Assembly: GCF_030269125.1 (NCBI RefSeq)
Contig: NZ_BSSM01000015.1
Span: forward strand, 1 to 64,000
DNA length: 64,000 nucleotides
Reading direction: 5' to 3'
DNA from: Streptomyces hygroscopicus subsp. hygroscopicus
GTDB lineage: Bacteria; Actinomycetota; Actinomycetes; Streptomycetales; Streptomycetaceae
Part shown: in pieces, positions 9,713 through 17,563 of the stretch
How positions within the stretch are numbered: position 1 is the first letter of the stretch
Layout: the number at the start of each line of letters is the position of its first letter
The notes under the pieces: generated by a model
The model's database searches: none
Seen by the model: only the letters and a program-made list of their open reading frames with translations
What the model was told of the DNA's origin: nothing
Program-made: the position numbers and the translations under genes

Positions 9713-9992
9713 GATGGGGCCCTTTCTCGAAAAGCGGTCTCTGCTGTCGGCGGTTTGTACGTTCGTACGGATGCTTCGCGTCCCGGGATACGGGGAAGTC
9801 TACGAAGCGGCCGACCGCCAGCAACGATACCGGCACTGCGGGCGGCCCCCACGGGACGGGTGCGTGGCCGGGAGGTAGCGTTCGCAGGGAATCGACAGGA
9901 GCAGCCCCGGGAACGCGGTCGTCGTGCGACGCGTTGACGGGGTGGAAGCTCACGACGACAGCCGTGTTGATCTAGGGGAAGACGCTCTTTTG

Positions 9993-10832
9993 ATGCCCGT
10001 CCGCAGCCTGCGACTCCTCACGTTCCCGCCAGACCCGGCCCAGGGAGGGGAGCGCGGCGGAATGCTGCTGCGCGAGCGGCCTTCGACGCCGCCGGACGCT
10101 CCTCGGGGCGGGGCGGAGGGCTCCGGTGAGGGGCAGGGCGGCGCGACCGGGCGCGGTGGCCGCGGCGGTGACGGCAAGCAGGACAATCCGTTCGCGCCGC
10201 CGCCGGAGGGCGCTCCGGACCGGCCCTGGCAGCCCCGGCACCCCGGCGGCGCCTCCGGTTCCGATGGTGGTCACGGAGGCGGTCGGGGGAGCGGTCACGG
10301 GGGTGGTTCCTGGGGCAGCCAGTGGAGCGACCGGCAGCCCGGACGTTCCCCCGGCGGCTTCGGCGAGCGCCCCGGCGCGGGTCCGCAGGGCCCCGGTGGC
10401 CAGGGCGGTCGGGGCGGCCCCGGGGGCATGCGCTGGGATCCCACGGACCCGGTCCAGCGCCGGGCGCGGTACGCGCTGCTGTCCGGGATGTGGGCCATCT
10501 TCTTCGTGCTCTTCAGCTGGCCGTACGTGTCGCTGCTGCTGGGCGCGCTGGCCCTGTACTGGGGTGTCAGCTCCCTGCGCGCCGAACCGCGCGCCGCGGA
10601 CCCCGGCAAGCCGGCCCCGGGCCCCGGCCGCCCCCAGACCACGGCGGCCGTCGGCGGCCTGGTCACGGCGTCCCTGGCCCTCGTCCTGGTCGCCTCGACC
10701 TTCACGGTCCAGTTCGTCTACCGGGACTACTTCACGTGCGTCGACGACGCGCTCACTCATGAGGCGAAGCAGTCGTGCCAGACGCTGCTGCCGGAGCAGC
10801 TGAGGGGCGTCCTGGGGACGGCGAACCAGTAG
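9993..10832 (+). CDS. Gly/Pro-rich membrane protein of unknown function
   Basis: The predicted product has about 279 residues. The first 150 are an extremely Gly/Pro/Ser/Arg-rich, probably disordered cytoplasmic tail. Two helical membrane segments follow (YALLSGMWAIFFVLFSWPYVSLLLGALALYWGV and AVGGLVTASLALVLVASTFTVQFVY). The short C-terminus has two cysteines and lies outside the second helix. The start is uncertain: ATG at 9993 or ATG at 10062, the latter with GGGGAG 9-14 nt upstream. It sits between purN and the PerM-like gene, a position also held by a membrane protein in mycobacteria. It converges on perM with only 13 nt between stops. Confidence 0.75.
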   Translation: MPVRSLRLLTFPPDPAQGGERGGMLLRERPSTPPDAPRGGAEGSGEGQGGATGRGGRGGDGKQDNPFAPPPEGAPDRPWQPRHPGGASGSDGGHGGGRGSGHGGGSWGSQWSDRQPGRSPGGFGERPGAGPQGPGGQGGRGGPGGMRWDPTDPVQRRARYALLSGMWAIFFVLFSWPYVSLLLGALALYWGVSSLRAEPRAADPGKPAPGPGRPQTTAAVGGLVTASLALVLVASTFTVQFVYRDYFTCVDDALTHEAKQSCQTLLPEQLRGVLGTANQ

Positions 10833-10845
10833 TCCGGGTTCGGCT

Positions 10846-12447
10846 TCAGGGCCCTTCCCCGGCCGGGGGACCGGGGGGCTTCGGCGTGACCTCGGGGAGG
10901 GCCGGCCAGGGCGGGGCCTCGGCGGGGAGGATGTCGTAGGGCTCCTCGTCGGTGGGGTCGGTCGGGCCGGGGACGGGCCCGGACGGGGCGAACAGGTCCC
11001 TGACCTCGTCACTCGCCCTGTCCTGGCCCCTCGTCCTCTCCTCACCCTTCCCGCCGTCCGCCGTCTTCCACGGCTTCGGCTTCCCCGAGTCCTTCGACTT
11101 CCCCGGGTCCTTCGCCTTCCCCGAGTCGTGCGCCTGCGCCGGGGGCGCCGCGCCGCGAAGCCGCCAGGCCCGTACGACCAGGGCCGTCGGCATGCCCAGC
11201 AGCGCGGTCCAGGCGCCGGCCGCCGGGCCCGTCCACCACCACACGGGGCCGAAGTCGGCCAGGGCGGCGTTGCCCAGGGGGCCGCCGGAGAGGGCGGCGA
11301 GGAGGGCCAGCAGGAGGGCGCAGACCGTGGCCGTCAGCAGGGTCACGCCGGTGGTACGGGACATCGACCAGCGCGCCCGGGGCGGCTCCCCCCGCCCCGG
11401 GCGTCGTACCGCCGCTCGGGCCACGAACCATCCCGCCACCACCCCCGCCGCCACCGGCACCAGCGCGGCCGCCCAGTTCAGCCGGGTGCCGGGGCCCGCG
11501 TCCGGGACCGCCGCCAGCAGCGGGAACGGCGGGAGCAGCGGGGCCGGGTCGGAGGCGAGCGGGTGCACCGGATGCCCGGCGCCGAGGACGAACCCGGGGC
11601 CGAGGGCGTAGGACGCGGCCCAGACCGAGGCGTTGGGGACCAGCGCCAGGCCGAGCAGCAGCACCGCGAACCGCCCCGTCCAGCCCTCCGTCAGCTGGAG
11701 GAACGACGCCCGCGCCGCGCCCCCGTGCCACACCGTCGACACGGCGACGAGCAGGGCCCCGGCCCCGACCAGCACGGCCGCCGCCGCACCCGATGCCCGT
11801 ACGGCCGTGTCCACCCGCGCCCGCGCGTCCGCGCCGAACACCACCCGCCGCACCGGAGCCGGCACCGCCTTCAGCACGACCAGCAGCGGCTCGGGCGGGC
11901 ACCCGTGCGCCGACCAGACCCCGGCCCCCGCCCCGGCCGCCGCGACCAGCGGCAGAGAGACCGTCAGCCAGACCCAGGAGGGCCGCAGTTCACCGCCGGA
12001 GCAGTACACGGCGGCTGCGGCGCCGACGGCGAGGTAGCCGACGACCACACCCAGCCACGCCGTGCGCACCGGCACCGGCGGCGGTCCGTCGGGGCCGGCG
12101 GGGGCGTCCGTGGCGTACCGTCCGGCCCGGTACAGCAGCCAACCCGGCAGGGCGAGCAGCAGCAGCGGGGTGACGCCCACCGGGAGGTGCGCGCCCGAGA
12201 GGGTGTCGGTGCGGACCAGTTCGACGCCGTGCGCCAGCAGCCACAGCGCGGCGGCGATGTGCAGCGCGCCACCCGGCCCGCTGTCGGGGTAGGGCGAGCT
12301 GATCCACAGACCCAGGACCAGCACGGCGAGCGCGCCGAGGCCGAGTCCGGCCGCGACCACGCCGTCCAGCAGGCTCGCGGACAGGCCGGGCGGACGGTCG
12401 CGCAGTCGGGCGGACAGGGGGGCGAGCGACGGTCGGCGCGCGGTCAT
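10846..12447 (-). CDS. perM: DUF6350 / PerM-like polytopic membrane protein
   Basis: The protein of about 533 residues has roughly nine to ten hydrophobic helices across residues 20-430 and a disordered charged C-terminus rich in KDPGKSKDSGK-like repeats. Membrane topology and linkage to purN/purH and sucCD match the actinobacterial DUF6350 family, whose M. tuberculosis member PerM is linked to cell division under stress. This assignment rests on family resemblance and synteny, not on a catalytic motif. The start is ATG at 12447 or GTG at 12456; neither has a strong ribosome site. It is divergent from the XRE/sigma-like gene. Confidence 0.7.
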   Translation of the reverse strand: MTARRPSLAPLSARLRDRPPGLSASLLDGVVAAGLGLGALAVLVLGLWISSPYPDSGPGGALHIAAALWLLAHGVELVRTDTLSGAHLPVGVTPLLLLALPGWLLYRAGRYATDAPAGPDGPPPVPVRTAWLGVVVGYLAVGAAAAVYCSGGELRPSWVWLTVSLPLVAAAGAGAGVWSAHGCPPEPLLVVLKAVPAPVRRVVFGADARARVDTAVRASGAAAAVLVGAGALLVAVSTVWHGGAARASFLQLTEGWTGRFAVLLLGLALVPNASVWAASYALGPGFVLGAGHPVHPLASDPAPLLPPFPLLAAVPDAGPGTRLNWAAALVPVAAGVVAGWFVARAAVRRPGRGEPPRARWSMSRTTGVTLLTATVCALLLALLAALSGGPLGNAALADFGPVWWWTGPAAGAWTALLGMPTALVVRAWRLRGAAPPAQAHDSGKAKDPGKSKDSGKPKPWKTADGGKGEERTRGQDRASDEVRDLFAPSGPVPGPTDPTDEEPYDILPAEAPPWPALPEVTPKPPGPPAGEGP

Positions 12448-12560
12448 CTGGATCACGCGGCCATGGTCCCAACGACACGCGCTTTCCCGGCGTAACAGGG
12501 GAAGCACCGTAGTGTCGCTCAATATATGTTTATGTCACTTATCGTACGAAAGGGTGCACG
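12448..12560. promoter_or_regulatory. AT-rich divergent promoter region
   Basis: The space between the divergent perM-like and XRE/sigma-like genes has an unusually AT-rich core at about 12519-12548 (contains CAATATATGTTTATGTCAC), a likely site of strand opening. The ribosome site AAAGGG lies at 12549-12554, just before the GTG at 12561. Exact promoter boxes cannot be fixed. Confidence 0.4.
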
Positions 12561-13619
12561 GTGACCACGCAGATCCCCGCCAGCCCGTTGCCACCACCGA
12601 AGGAACGCCGACGCCTGCGCCAGTCCGGGTCCCTGACCCAGGCTCAGCTCGCCAGACGCCTCGGCGTGGCCCGCGCCACGGTGCGCGCGTGGGAGTCCGG
12701 CCGCAAGGAGCCGGCCGGCGCCGAGGGCCGCGCGTACACCGAGTTCCTCACCCGGCCGACGGACGATCGGCCGTCCGGGCCGCAGGGTCCCGGCGAACCG
12801 GCCGCCCGCCCGGAGCCGTTGACGCCCGCCGAGGCGTTCGACGCGCTCTACGCCTTCTGCGCCCCGGCCCTCGTACGCCAGACCTATCTGCTGTGCGGGC
12901 GCCGCGAACTGGCCCGCGAGGCGGTGGAGCGCGCGTTCCAGCTGGCCTGGCAGCGCTGGCCCGAGGTGGCCAGGGACCGGGACCCGGCGGGGTGGGTACG
13001 GGCGGTGGCGTACGACTGCGCGCTCTCCCCCTGGCACCGGTTCCGTCCGTGCTACCGGCACCCGGAGCCGCCGCCCGCCGACCCGGCCGACCGGGACCTG
13101 CTCGGCGCCCTGCTCAAGCTGCCGCCCTCGTACCGGCGCACGCTCGTGCTGTACGACGGTGTCGGGCTCGACCTCCCGGAGACGGCGGCGGAGACGGAGG
13201 CGAGCACCCCGGCGGCGGCGAACCGGCTGACGCACGCGCGGGAGGCGGTCGCCGCGCAGTTGCCCGAGCTGGCCGACGCCGCGCTCCTGCACCGCCGGCT
13301 GACCGAACTCGCCTCCCGCGAACGCCTGCGCGCCTCCCGCCCCCCGACGGTCCGCACCCTCGGCGAACGCCGCAACGTCTTCTGGACCCGCGCGGCCATC
13401 GCCTTCACGGTGACCATCATCGGCGCGACGACGCTCACGCTGCGGACGGCCCCGACCCACTACGAGCCCCCGGTCGCGCCCGCCCAGGCCGTCCAGGGCG
13501 TCCCCCGCGCGGTCCCGATGGGCCCCTTGTCCCGCGACGAACTGGCCCTGCGGACGAAACTCCGCCAGGACGCGGCCTCGGGCTCGGGCCCGGAGAGGAT
13601 CGAGCCGACGCCCCGGTGA
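12561..13619 (+). CDS. XRE helix-turn-helix protein with ECF-sigma-like core and membrane helix
   Basis: The 352-residue protein has an unusual order of modules. An XRE helix-turn-helix occupies residues 18-55 (LTQAQLARRLGVARATVRAWESGRKEP). A sigma-70-like region 2 follows (about 95-160, AFDALYAFCAPALVRQTYLLCGRRELAREAVERAF), then a region-4-like helix set (about 180-240, LLKLPPSYRRTLVLYDGVGLDLPETAAETE). One membrane helix lies near residues 277-296, followed by a short exported tail. The order suggests a membrane-tethered regulator. Whether it binds core RNA polymerase is unknown; it may be a degenerate sigma factor. GTG at 12561 is supported by AAAGGG upstream. It converges on sucD. Confidence 0.75.
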   Translation: MTTQIPASPLPPPKERRRLRQSGSLTQAQLARRLGVARATVRAWESGRKEPAGAEGRAYTEFLTRPTDDRPSGPQGPGEPAARPEPLTPAEAFDALYAFCAPALVRQTYLLCGRRELAREAVERAFQLAWQRWPEVARDRDPAGWVRAVAYDCALSPWHRFRPCYRHPEPPPADPADRDLLGALLKLPPSYRRTLVLYDGVGLDLPETAAETEASTPAAANRLTHAREAVAAQLPELADAALLHRRLTELASRERLRASRPPTVRTLGERRNVFWTRAAIAFTVTIIGATTLTLRTAPTHYEPPVAPAQAVQGVPRAVPMGPLSRDELALRTKLRQDAASGSGPERIEPTPR

Positions 13620-13637
13620 CGTCCCCCGGGCGAAACG

Positions 13638-13676
13638 CCGGCAGGCCCGCCCCGGGGAACGGGACGGGCCTGCCGG
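13638..13676. terminator. Bidirectional terminator between the XRE/sigma-like gene and sucD
   Basis: A perfect 12-bp stem (CCGGCAGGCCCG at 13638-13649, complement at 13665-13676) extends further with CCC/GGG. It lies between converging stops at 13619 and 13711. Confidence 0.8.
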
Positions 13677-13710
13677 TGTGCGGGTCAGAGCCTCGGCTCT
13701 GCCGAGAAGG

Positions 13711-14595
13711 TCACGCGCCCAGGATCTCGCGGGCGAGCTTCGCCGTCTCGGTCGGGGTCTTGCCGACCTTGACGCCGGCGGCCTCCAGAGCCTCCTTCTT
13801 GGCCTGTGCGGTGCCGGAGGAGCCGGAGACGATCGCGCCGGCGTGACCCATGGTCTTGCCCTCGGGCGCGGTGAAGCCCGCGACGTAGCCGACGACCGGC
13901 TTCGTCACGTTCTCCTTGATGAACGCGGCGGCACGCTCCTCGGCGTCACCACCGATCTCACCGATCATCACGATGAGCTCGGTCTCGGGGTCCTCCTGGA
14001 ACGCCGCGAGCGCGTCGATGTGCGTCGTGCCGATGATCGGGTCGCCACCGATGCCGACGGCGGTGGAGAAGCCGATGTCCCGCAGCTCGTACATCATCTG
14101 GTACGTCAGCGTGCCGGACTTCGACACCAGACCGATGCGGCCCGGCTTGGTGATGTCGCCCGGGATGATGCCGACGTTCGACTGACCCGGGGTGATGATG
14201 CCGGGGCAGTTCGGGCCGATGATCCGGGTCTTGTTGCCCTTCTTGCCGGCGTACGCCCAGAACGCCGCCGAGTCGTGCACGGCGATGCCCTCGGTGATCA
14301 CGACGGCCAGCGGGATCTCGGCGTCGATGGCCTCGACGACCGCGTCCTTGGTGAACTTCTCCGGCACGAAGATGACGGAGACGTTGGCGCCGGTCTTCTC
14401 GATGGCCTCCTTGACGGTGCCGAAGACGGGTACCTCGGTGCCGTCGAAGTCCACGGTCTGACCCGCCTTGCGCGGGTTCACGCCGCCCACGACGTTCGTG
14501 CCGTCACCGAGCATGAGCTTGGTGTGCTTCATGCCGGTGGCGCCGGTCATGCCCTGGACGATGACCTTGCTGTCCTTGTTGAGCCAGATAGCCAT
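13711..14595 (-). CDS. sucD: Succinyl-CoA synthetase alpha subunit
   Basis: SucD binds CoA and carries the phosphohistidine of succinyl-CoA synthetase, the substrate-level phosphorylation step of the TCA cycle. The 294-residue product shows the CoA-binding Rossmann segment IVQGMTGATGMKHTKLML, the segment GPNCPGIITPGQSNVGI and the active-site histidine motif KTMGHAGAIVSG. It follows sucC with 27 nt between them, forming the usual sucCD operon. ATG at 14595. The order and spacing are typical for actinobacteria. Confidence 0.97.
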   Translation of the reverse strand: MAIWLNKDSKVIVQGMTGATGMKHTKLMLGDGTNVVGGVNPRKAGQTVDFDGTEVPVFGTVKEAIEKTGANVSVIFVPEKFTKDAVVEAIDAEIPLAVVITEGIAVHDSAAFWAYAGKKGNKTRIIGPNCPGIITPGQSNVGIIPGDITKPGRIGLVSKSGTLTYQMMYELRDIGFSTAVGIGGDPIIGTTHIDALAAFQEDPETELIVMIGEIGGDAEERAAAFIKENVTKPVVGYVAGFTAPEGKTMGHAGAIVSGSSGTAQAKKEALEAAGVKVGKTPTETAKLAREILGA

Positions 14596-14622
14596 GGTGT
14601 GTCGGTGTCCTCGTCCTCGTGC

Positions 14623-15801
14623 TTACTTGGCGGCGGCCAGCTCGGCGGCCTTCGCGGCCGCGCCGTCCATGGTGTCGACGCGCTGCACCAGCGGGTGGTT
14701 GGCGTCCGTGAGGATCTTCCGGCCCAGCTCGGCGTTGTTGCCGTCGAGGCGGACGACGAGCGGCTTCTCGACCTTCTCGCCGCGGTCCTCCAGGAGCTTC
14801 AGGGCCTGCACGATGCCGTTGGCGACCTCGTCACAGGCGGTGATGCCACCGAAGACGTTCACGAAGACGGACTTGACGTCCGGGTCGCCGAGGATGATCT
14901 CCAGGCCGTTCGCCATCACCTGGGCGGAGGCGCCGCCACCGATGTCCAGGAAGTTGGCGGGCTTGACGCCACCGTGGTTCTCACCGGCGTACGCCACGAC
15001 GTCCAGGGTGCTCATGACGAGACCCGCGCCGTTGCCGATGATGCCGACCTCACCGTCGAGCTTGACGTAGTTGAGGTTCTTCTCCTTGGCGGCGGCCTCC
15101 AGCGGGTTGGCCGCGGCCTTGTCGTGCAGCGCCTCGAAGTCCGGGTGACGGAACTCGGCGTTGTCGTCCAGGGACACCTTGCCGTCGAGGGCGATGACGT
15201 CACCGGAGGCGACCTTGGCCAGCGGGTTCACCTCGACCAGGAGGGCGTCCTCCTTGATGAAGGTGTCCCACAGCTTGACCAGCACGTCGGCGACCTTGTC
15301 GGCGACCTCGGCCGGGAACTTGGCGGCCGCGACGATCTCGCGGGCCTTCTCGGGGGTCACACCGTCGATCGCGTCGATCGGCGTCTTGGCGACGGCCTCG
15401 GGGCGGGTGGCCGCCACCTCCTCGATCTCCATGCCGCCCTCGACGGACGCGATGGAGAGGAAGGTGCGGTTCGCACGGTCGAGGAGGAAGGAGACGTAGT
15501 ACTCCTCGACGATCTCCGGAGCGGTCTCGGCGATCATCACCTTGTGGACCGTGTGGCCCTTGATGTCCATGCCGAGGATGTCCGTCGCGCGCGCGACGGC
15601 CTCGTCCGGAGTGGCGGCCAGCTTGACGCCACCGGCCTTGCCGCGACCACCGACCTTCACCTGCGCCTTGACGACGGACTTGCCGCCCAGACGCTCGGTG
15701 ATCTCGCGCGCCGCCTCAGGCGTGTCGATGACTTCACCGGCCAGCACCGGTACATCGTGCTTGGCGAAGAGGTCCCTCGCCTGGTACTCGAACAGGTCCA
15801 C
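14623..15801 (-). CDS. sucC: Succinyl-CoA synthetase beta subunit
   Basis: SucC provides the ATP-grasp nucleotide site and pairs with SucD. The 392-residue protein begins MDLFEYQARDLFAKHDVPV, a family hallmark, with the ATP-grasp lysine region VVKAQVKVGGRGKAGGVKLA, the metal-binding segment LVEVNPLAKV and the Gly-rich ANFLDIGGGAS. The start is GTG at 15801, preceded by GGGACGGAAG. It is the first gene of the operon. The 586-bp region upstream should contain its promoter. Confidence 0.97.
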   Translation of the reverse strand: MDLFEYQARDLFAKHDVPVLAGEVIDTPEAAREITERLGGKSVVKAQVKVGGRGKAGGVKLAATPDEAVARATDILGMDIKGHTVHKVMIAETAPEIVEEYYVSFLLDRANRTFLSIASVEGGMEIEEVAATRPEAVAKTPIDAIDGVTPEKAREIVAAAKFPAEVADKVADVLVKLWDTFIKEDALLVEVNPLAKVASGDVIALDGKVSLDDNAEFRHPDFEALHDKAAANPLEAAAKEKNLNYVKLDGEVGIIGNGAGLVMSTLDVVAYAGENHGGVKPANFLDIGGGASAQVMANGLEIILGDPDVKSVFVNVFGGITACDEVANGIVQALKLLEDRGEKVEKPLVVRLDGNNAELGRKILTDANHPLVQRVDTMDGAAAKAAELAAAK

Positions 15802-16052
15802 GCGCTTCCGTCCCTATCAGTGATCTCGCGGTTCGTTGGATGCGTGGGCGTGCCGCGAAGGGCAACGTGACGTCCGCTTGTCACTAGGGGGGCGCACACG
15901 GTGTCCGAGCGCGCGGCATGTCCGTCTCGCAGGTTATCGCCGCTTGCGGGGGCTCCCTAAATCGAGGGTCACACGCGAGCGGTGATACCTGTCACATGAT
16001 GCCGGGTTCTCTGGCACGCCGTGCCGCCCCCCTCGGCCCTACCGGCTGGTAC

Positions 16053-16090
16053 GAGGCCTCACCGGGCTGGGGTCGACCCGATGAGGCCTC
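16053..16090 (-). terminator. Hairpin, probable terminator of the MoxR-DUF5682-VWA operon
   Basis: GAGGCCTCACCGGG (16053-16066) pairs with CCCGATGAGGCCTC (16077-16090) with one mismatch, around a 10-nt loop. It lies about 300 nt beyond the VWA stop codon. Confidence 0.5.
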
Positions 16091-16308
16091 CGCGCGGCCC
16101 CGGTGACCGGGGCCGGAACGGTCGGTCCCCACCCCAATGGGGACCATCCGCCCCATCCGCGAGGCTCCGCCCGGAGGAACCGACGGCGTTCGGCCGACCG
16201 GGTGCGGCCGCCCCACGGAGCGAGGTGGCCGGGCGGCGAGCGGATGTACCGACTCTCCGGTGCCCCCTCCGACGCCCCGTACGCCGCGCGGGTTCCCGGT
16301 TTCTCCCC

Positions 16309-16376
16309 TTCTTCTTCCGGAGCACGTTCCCCCGGGGTCACGTTCTTCTTCCGGAGCACGTTCCCCCGGGGTCACG
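16309..16376. repeat. Perfect 34-bp tandem duplication
   Basis: Positions 16309-16342 and 16343-16376 are identical 34-bp units, each containing CTTCCGGAGCACGTTCCCCC. The array ends 11 bp from the VWA stop codon. It looks like a recent slippage or duplication event in the 3' untranslated region. Confidence 0.9.
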
Positions 16377-16387
16377 CCATCCCGGCG

Positions 16388-17563
16388 TCAGGCCGTCCCG
16401 GGTATCGGCAGCGGCCGCTTCTCCAGTGCCGCGGCCATCACCTCGGGGAACAGGTCGGGCGTGCAGGCGAAGGCGGGGGCGCCGAGCGCGGCGAGCGCGG
16501 CCGCGTGCTCCCGGTCGTAGGCGGGCGCGCCCTCGTCCGACAGCGCGAGCAGCGTCACGAACTGCACCCCGGACGCCTTCATGGCCGCCACCCGCTTGAG
16601 CATCTCGTCCCGTATGCCGCCCTCGTACAGGTCGCTGATCAGCACCACCACGGTCTCGGCGGGCCGGGTGATGTGCGCCTGGCAGTAGGCGAGCGCCCGG
16701 TTGATGTCCGTGCCGCCGCCGAGCTGGGTGCCGAAGAGGACGTCCACCGGGTCGTCGAGCTGCTCGGTGAGGTCGACCACCGCCGTGTCGAAGACGACGA
16801 GGCGGGTGCTGATCGACCGCATGGAGGCGAGGACCGCGCCGAAGACGGACGCGTAGACCACGGACGCCGCCATCGACCCGGACTGGTCGACGCAGAGGAT
16901 CACCTCCTTCTTCACCGAGCGCGCGGCCCGCCCGTAGCCGATCAGCCGCTCCGGTACGACGGTGCGGTACTCGGGCAGGTAGTGCTTGAGGTTGGCCGCG
17001 ATGGTGCGGTTCCAGTCGATGTCGTGGTGGCGCGGCCGGCTGACGCGGGCGCTGCGGTCCAGGGCGCCGGTCAGGGTGGCCCGGGTGCGGGTGGCGAGCC
17101 GCTTCTCCAGGTCCTCCACCACCTTGCGCACGACCGCTCGCGCCGTCTCCTTCGTCGTCTCCGGCATCGCCTTGTTGAGCGACAGCAACGTGCCGACCAG
17201 GTGCACGTCGGCCTCCACCGCCTCCAGCATCTCCGGCTCGAGGAGCAGGGCGGCGAGCCCGAGCCGGTCGATGGCGTCGCGCTGCATGACCTGGACGACG
17301 GAGGACGGGAAATACGTGCGGATGTCCCCGAGCCAGCGCGCCACGGAGGGCGCCGAGGCGCCGAGTCCCGCCGCGCGGTCCCGCCCCGGCTGCGGCTTGT
17401 CCCCCTTGCCGTAGAGCGCGGCCAGCGTCCCGTCCATCCCGGCGTCCCGCCCGGACAGCGCGCATCCGGTGCCGTCGGCCTGCTCCCCACCGAGCACGAG
17501 CCGCCAGCGCCGCAGGCGTTCGCGGGAGGGGTCGTCGCGGTCCGTCGGCGTCTGGGTTGTCAT
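16388..17563 (-). CDS. VWA (von Willebrand factor A) domain protein of the MoxR island
   Basis: The 391-residue cytoplasmic protein has a complete MIDAS metal site in its C-terminal half: VDQSGSMAASVV (DxSxS), the threonine in LGGGTDINRAL, and the aspartate in LISDLYEGG. The N-terminal 200 residues are alpha-helical and may bind partners. MoxR ATPases commonly act with VWA proteins on metal-dependent or complex-remodelling tasks. ATG at 17563 overlaps the DUF5682 stop (ATGA), so it is the third gene of a tightly coupled three-gene operon. No signal peptide or membrane helix is seen. Confidence 0.88.
   Translation of the reverse strand: MTTQTPTDRDDPSRERLRRWRLVLGGEQADGTGCALSGRDAGMDGTLAALYGKGDKPQPGRDRAAGLGASAPSVARWLGDIRTYFPSSVVQVMQRDAIDRLGLAALLLEPEMLEAVEADVHLVGTLLSLNKAMPETTKETARAVVRKVVEDLEKRLATRTRATLTGALDRSARVSRPRHHDIDWNRTIAANLKHYLPEYRTVVPERLIGYGRAARSVKKEVILCVDQSGSMAASVVYASVFGAVLASMRSISTRLVVFDTAVVDLTEQLDDPVDVLFGTQLGGGTDINRALAYCQAHITRPAETVVVLISDLYEGGIRDEMLKRVAAMKASGVQFVTLLALSDEGAPAYDREHAAALAALGAPAFACTPDLFPEVMAAALEKRPLPIPGTA

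Larger units (their letters stand above)
15802..16387. other. Long intergenic region between sucC and the VWA gene
   Basis: No credible gene is present in 586 bp. The right part carries a 34-bp tandem duplication (16309-16376) immediately after the VWA stop codon. A strong hairpin (16053-16090) probably ends the VWA operon. The left 200 bp should contain the sucCD promoter, but no clear -35/-10 pair can be named. Confidence 0.6.

Noticed and set aside
9757..9768. GTACGTTCGTAC before purN as a purine operator
   Set aside because: The site is short, and I know of no matching Streptomyces purine regulator site. It is mentioned under purN only.
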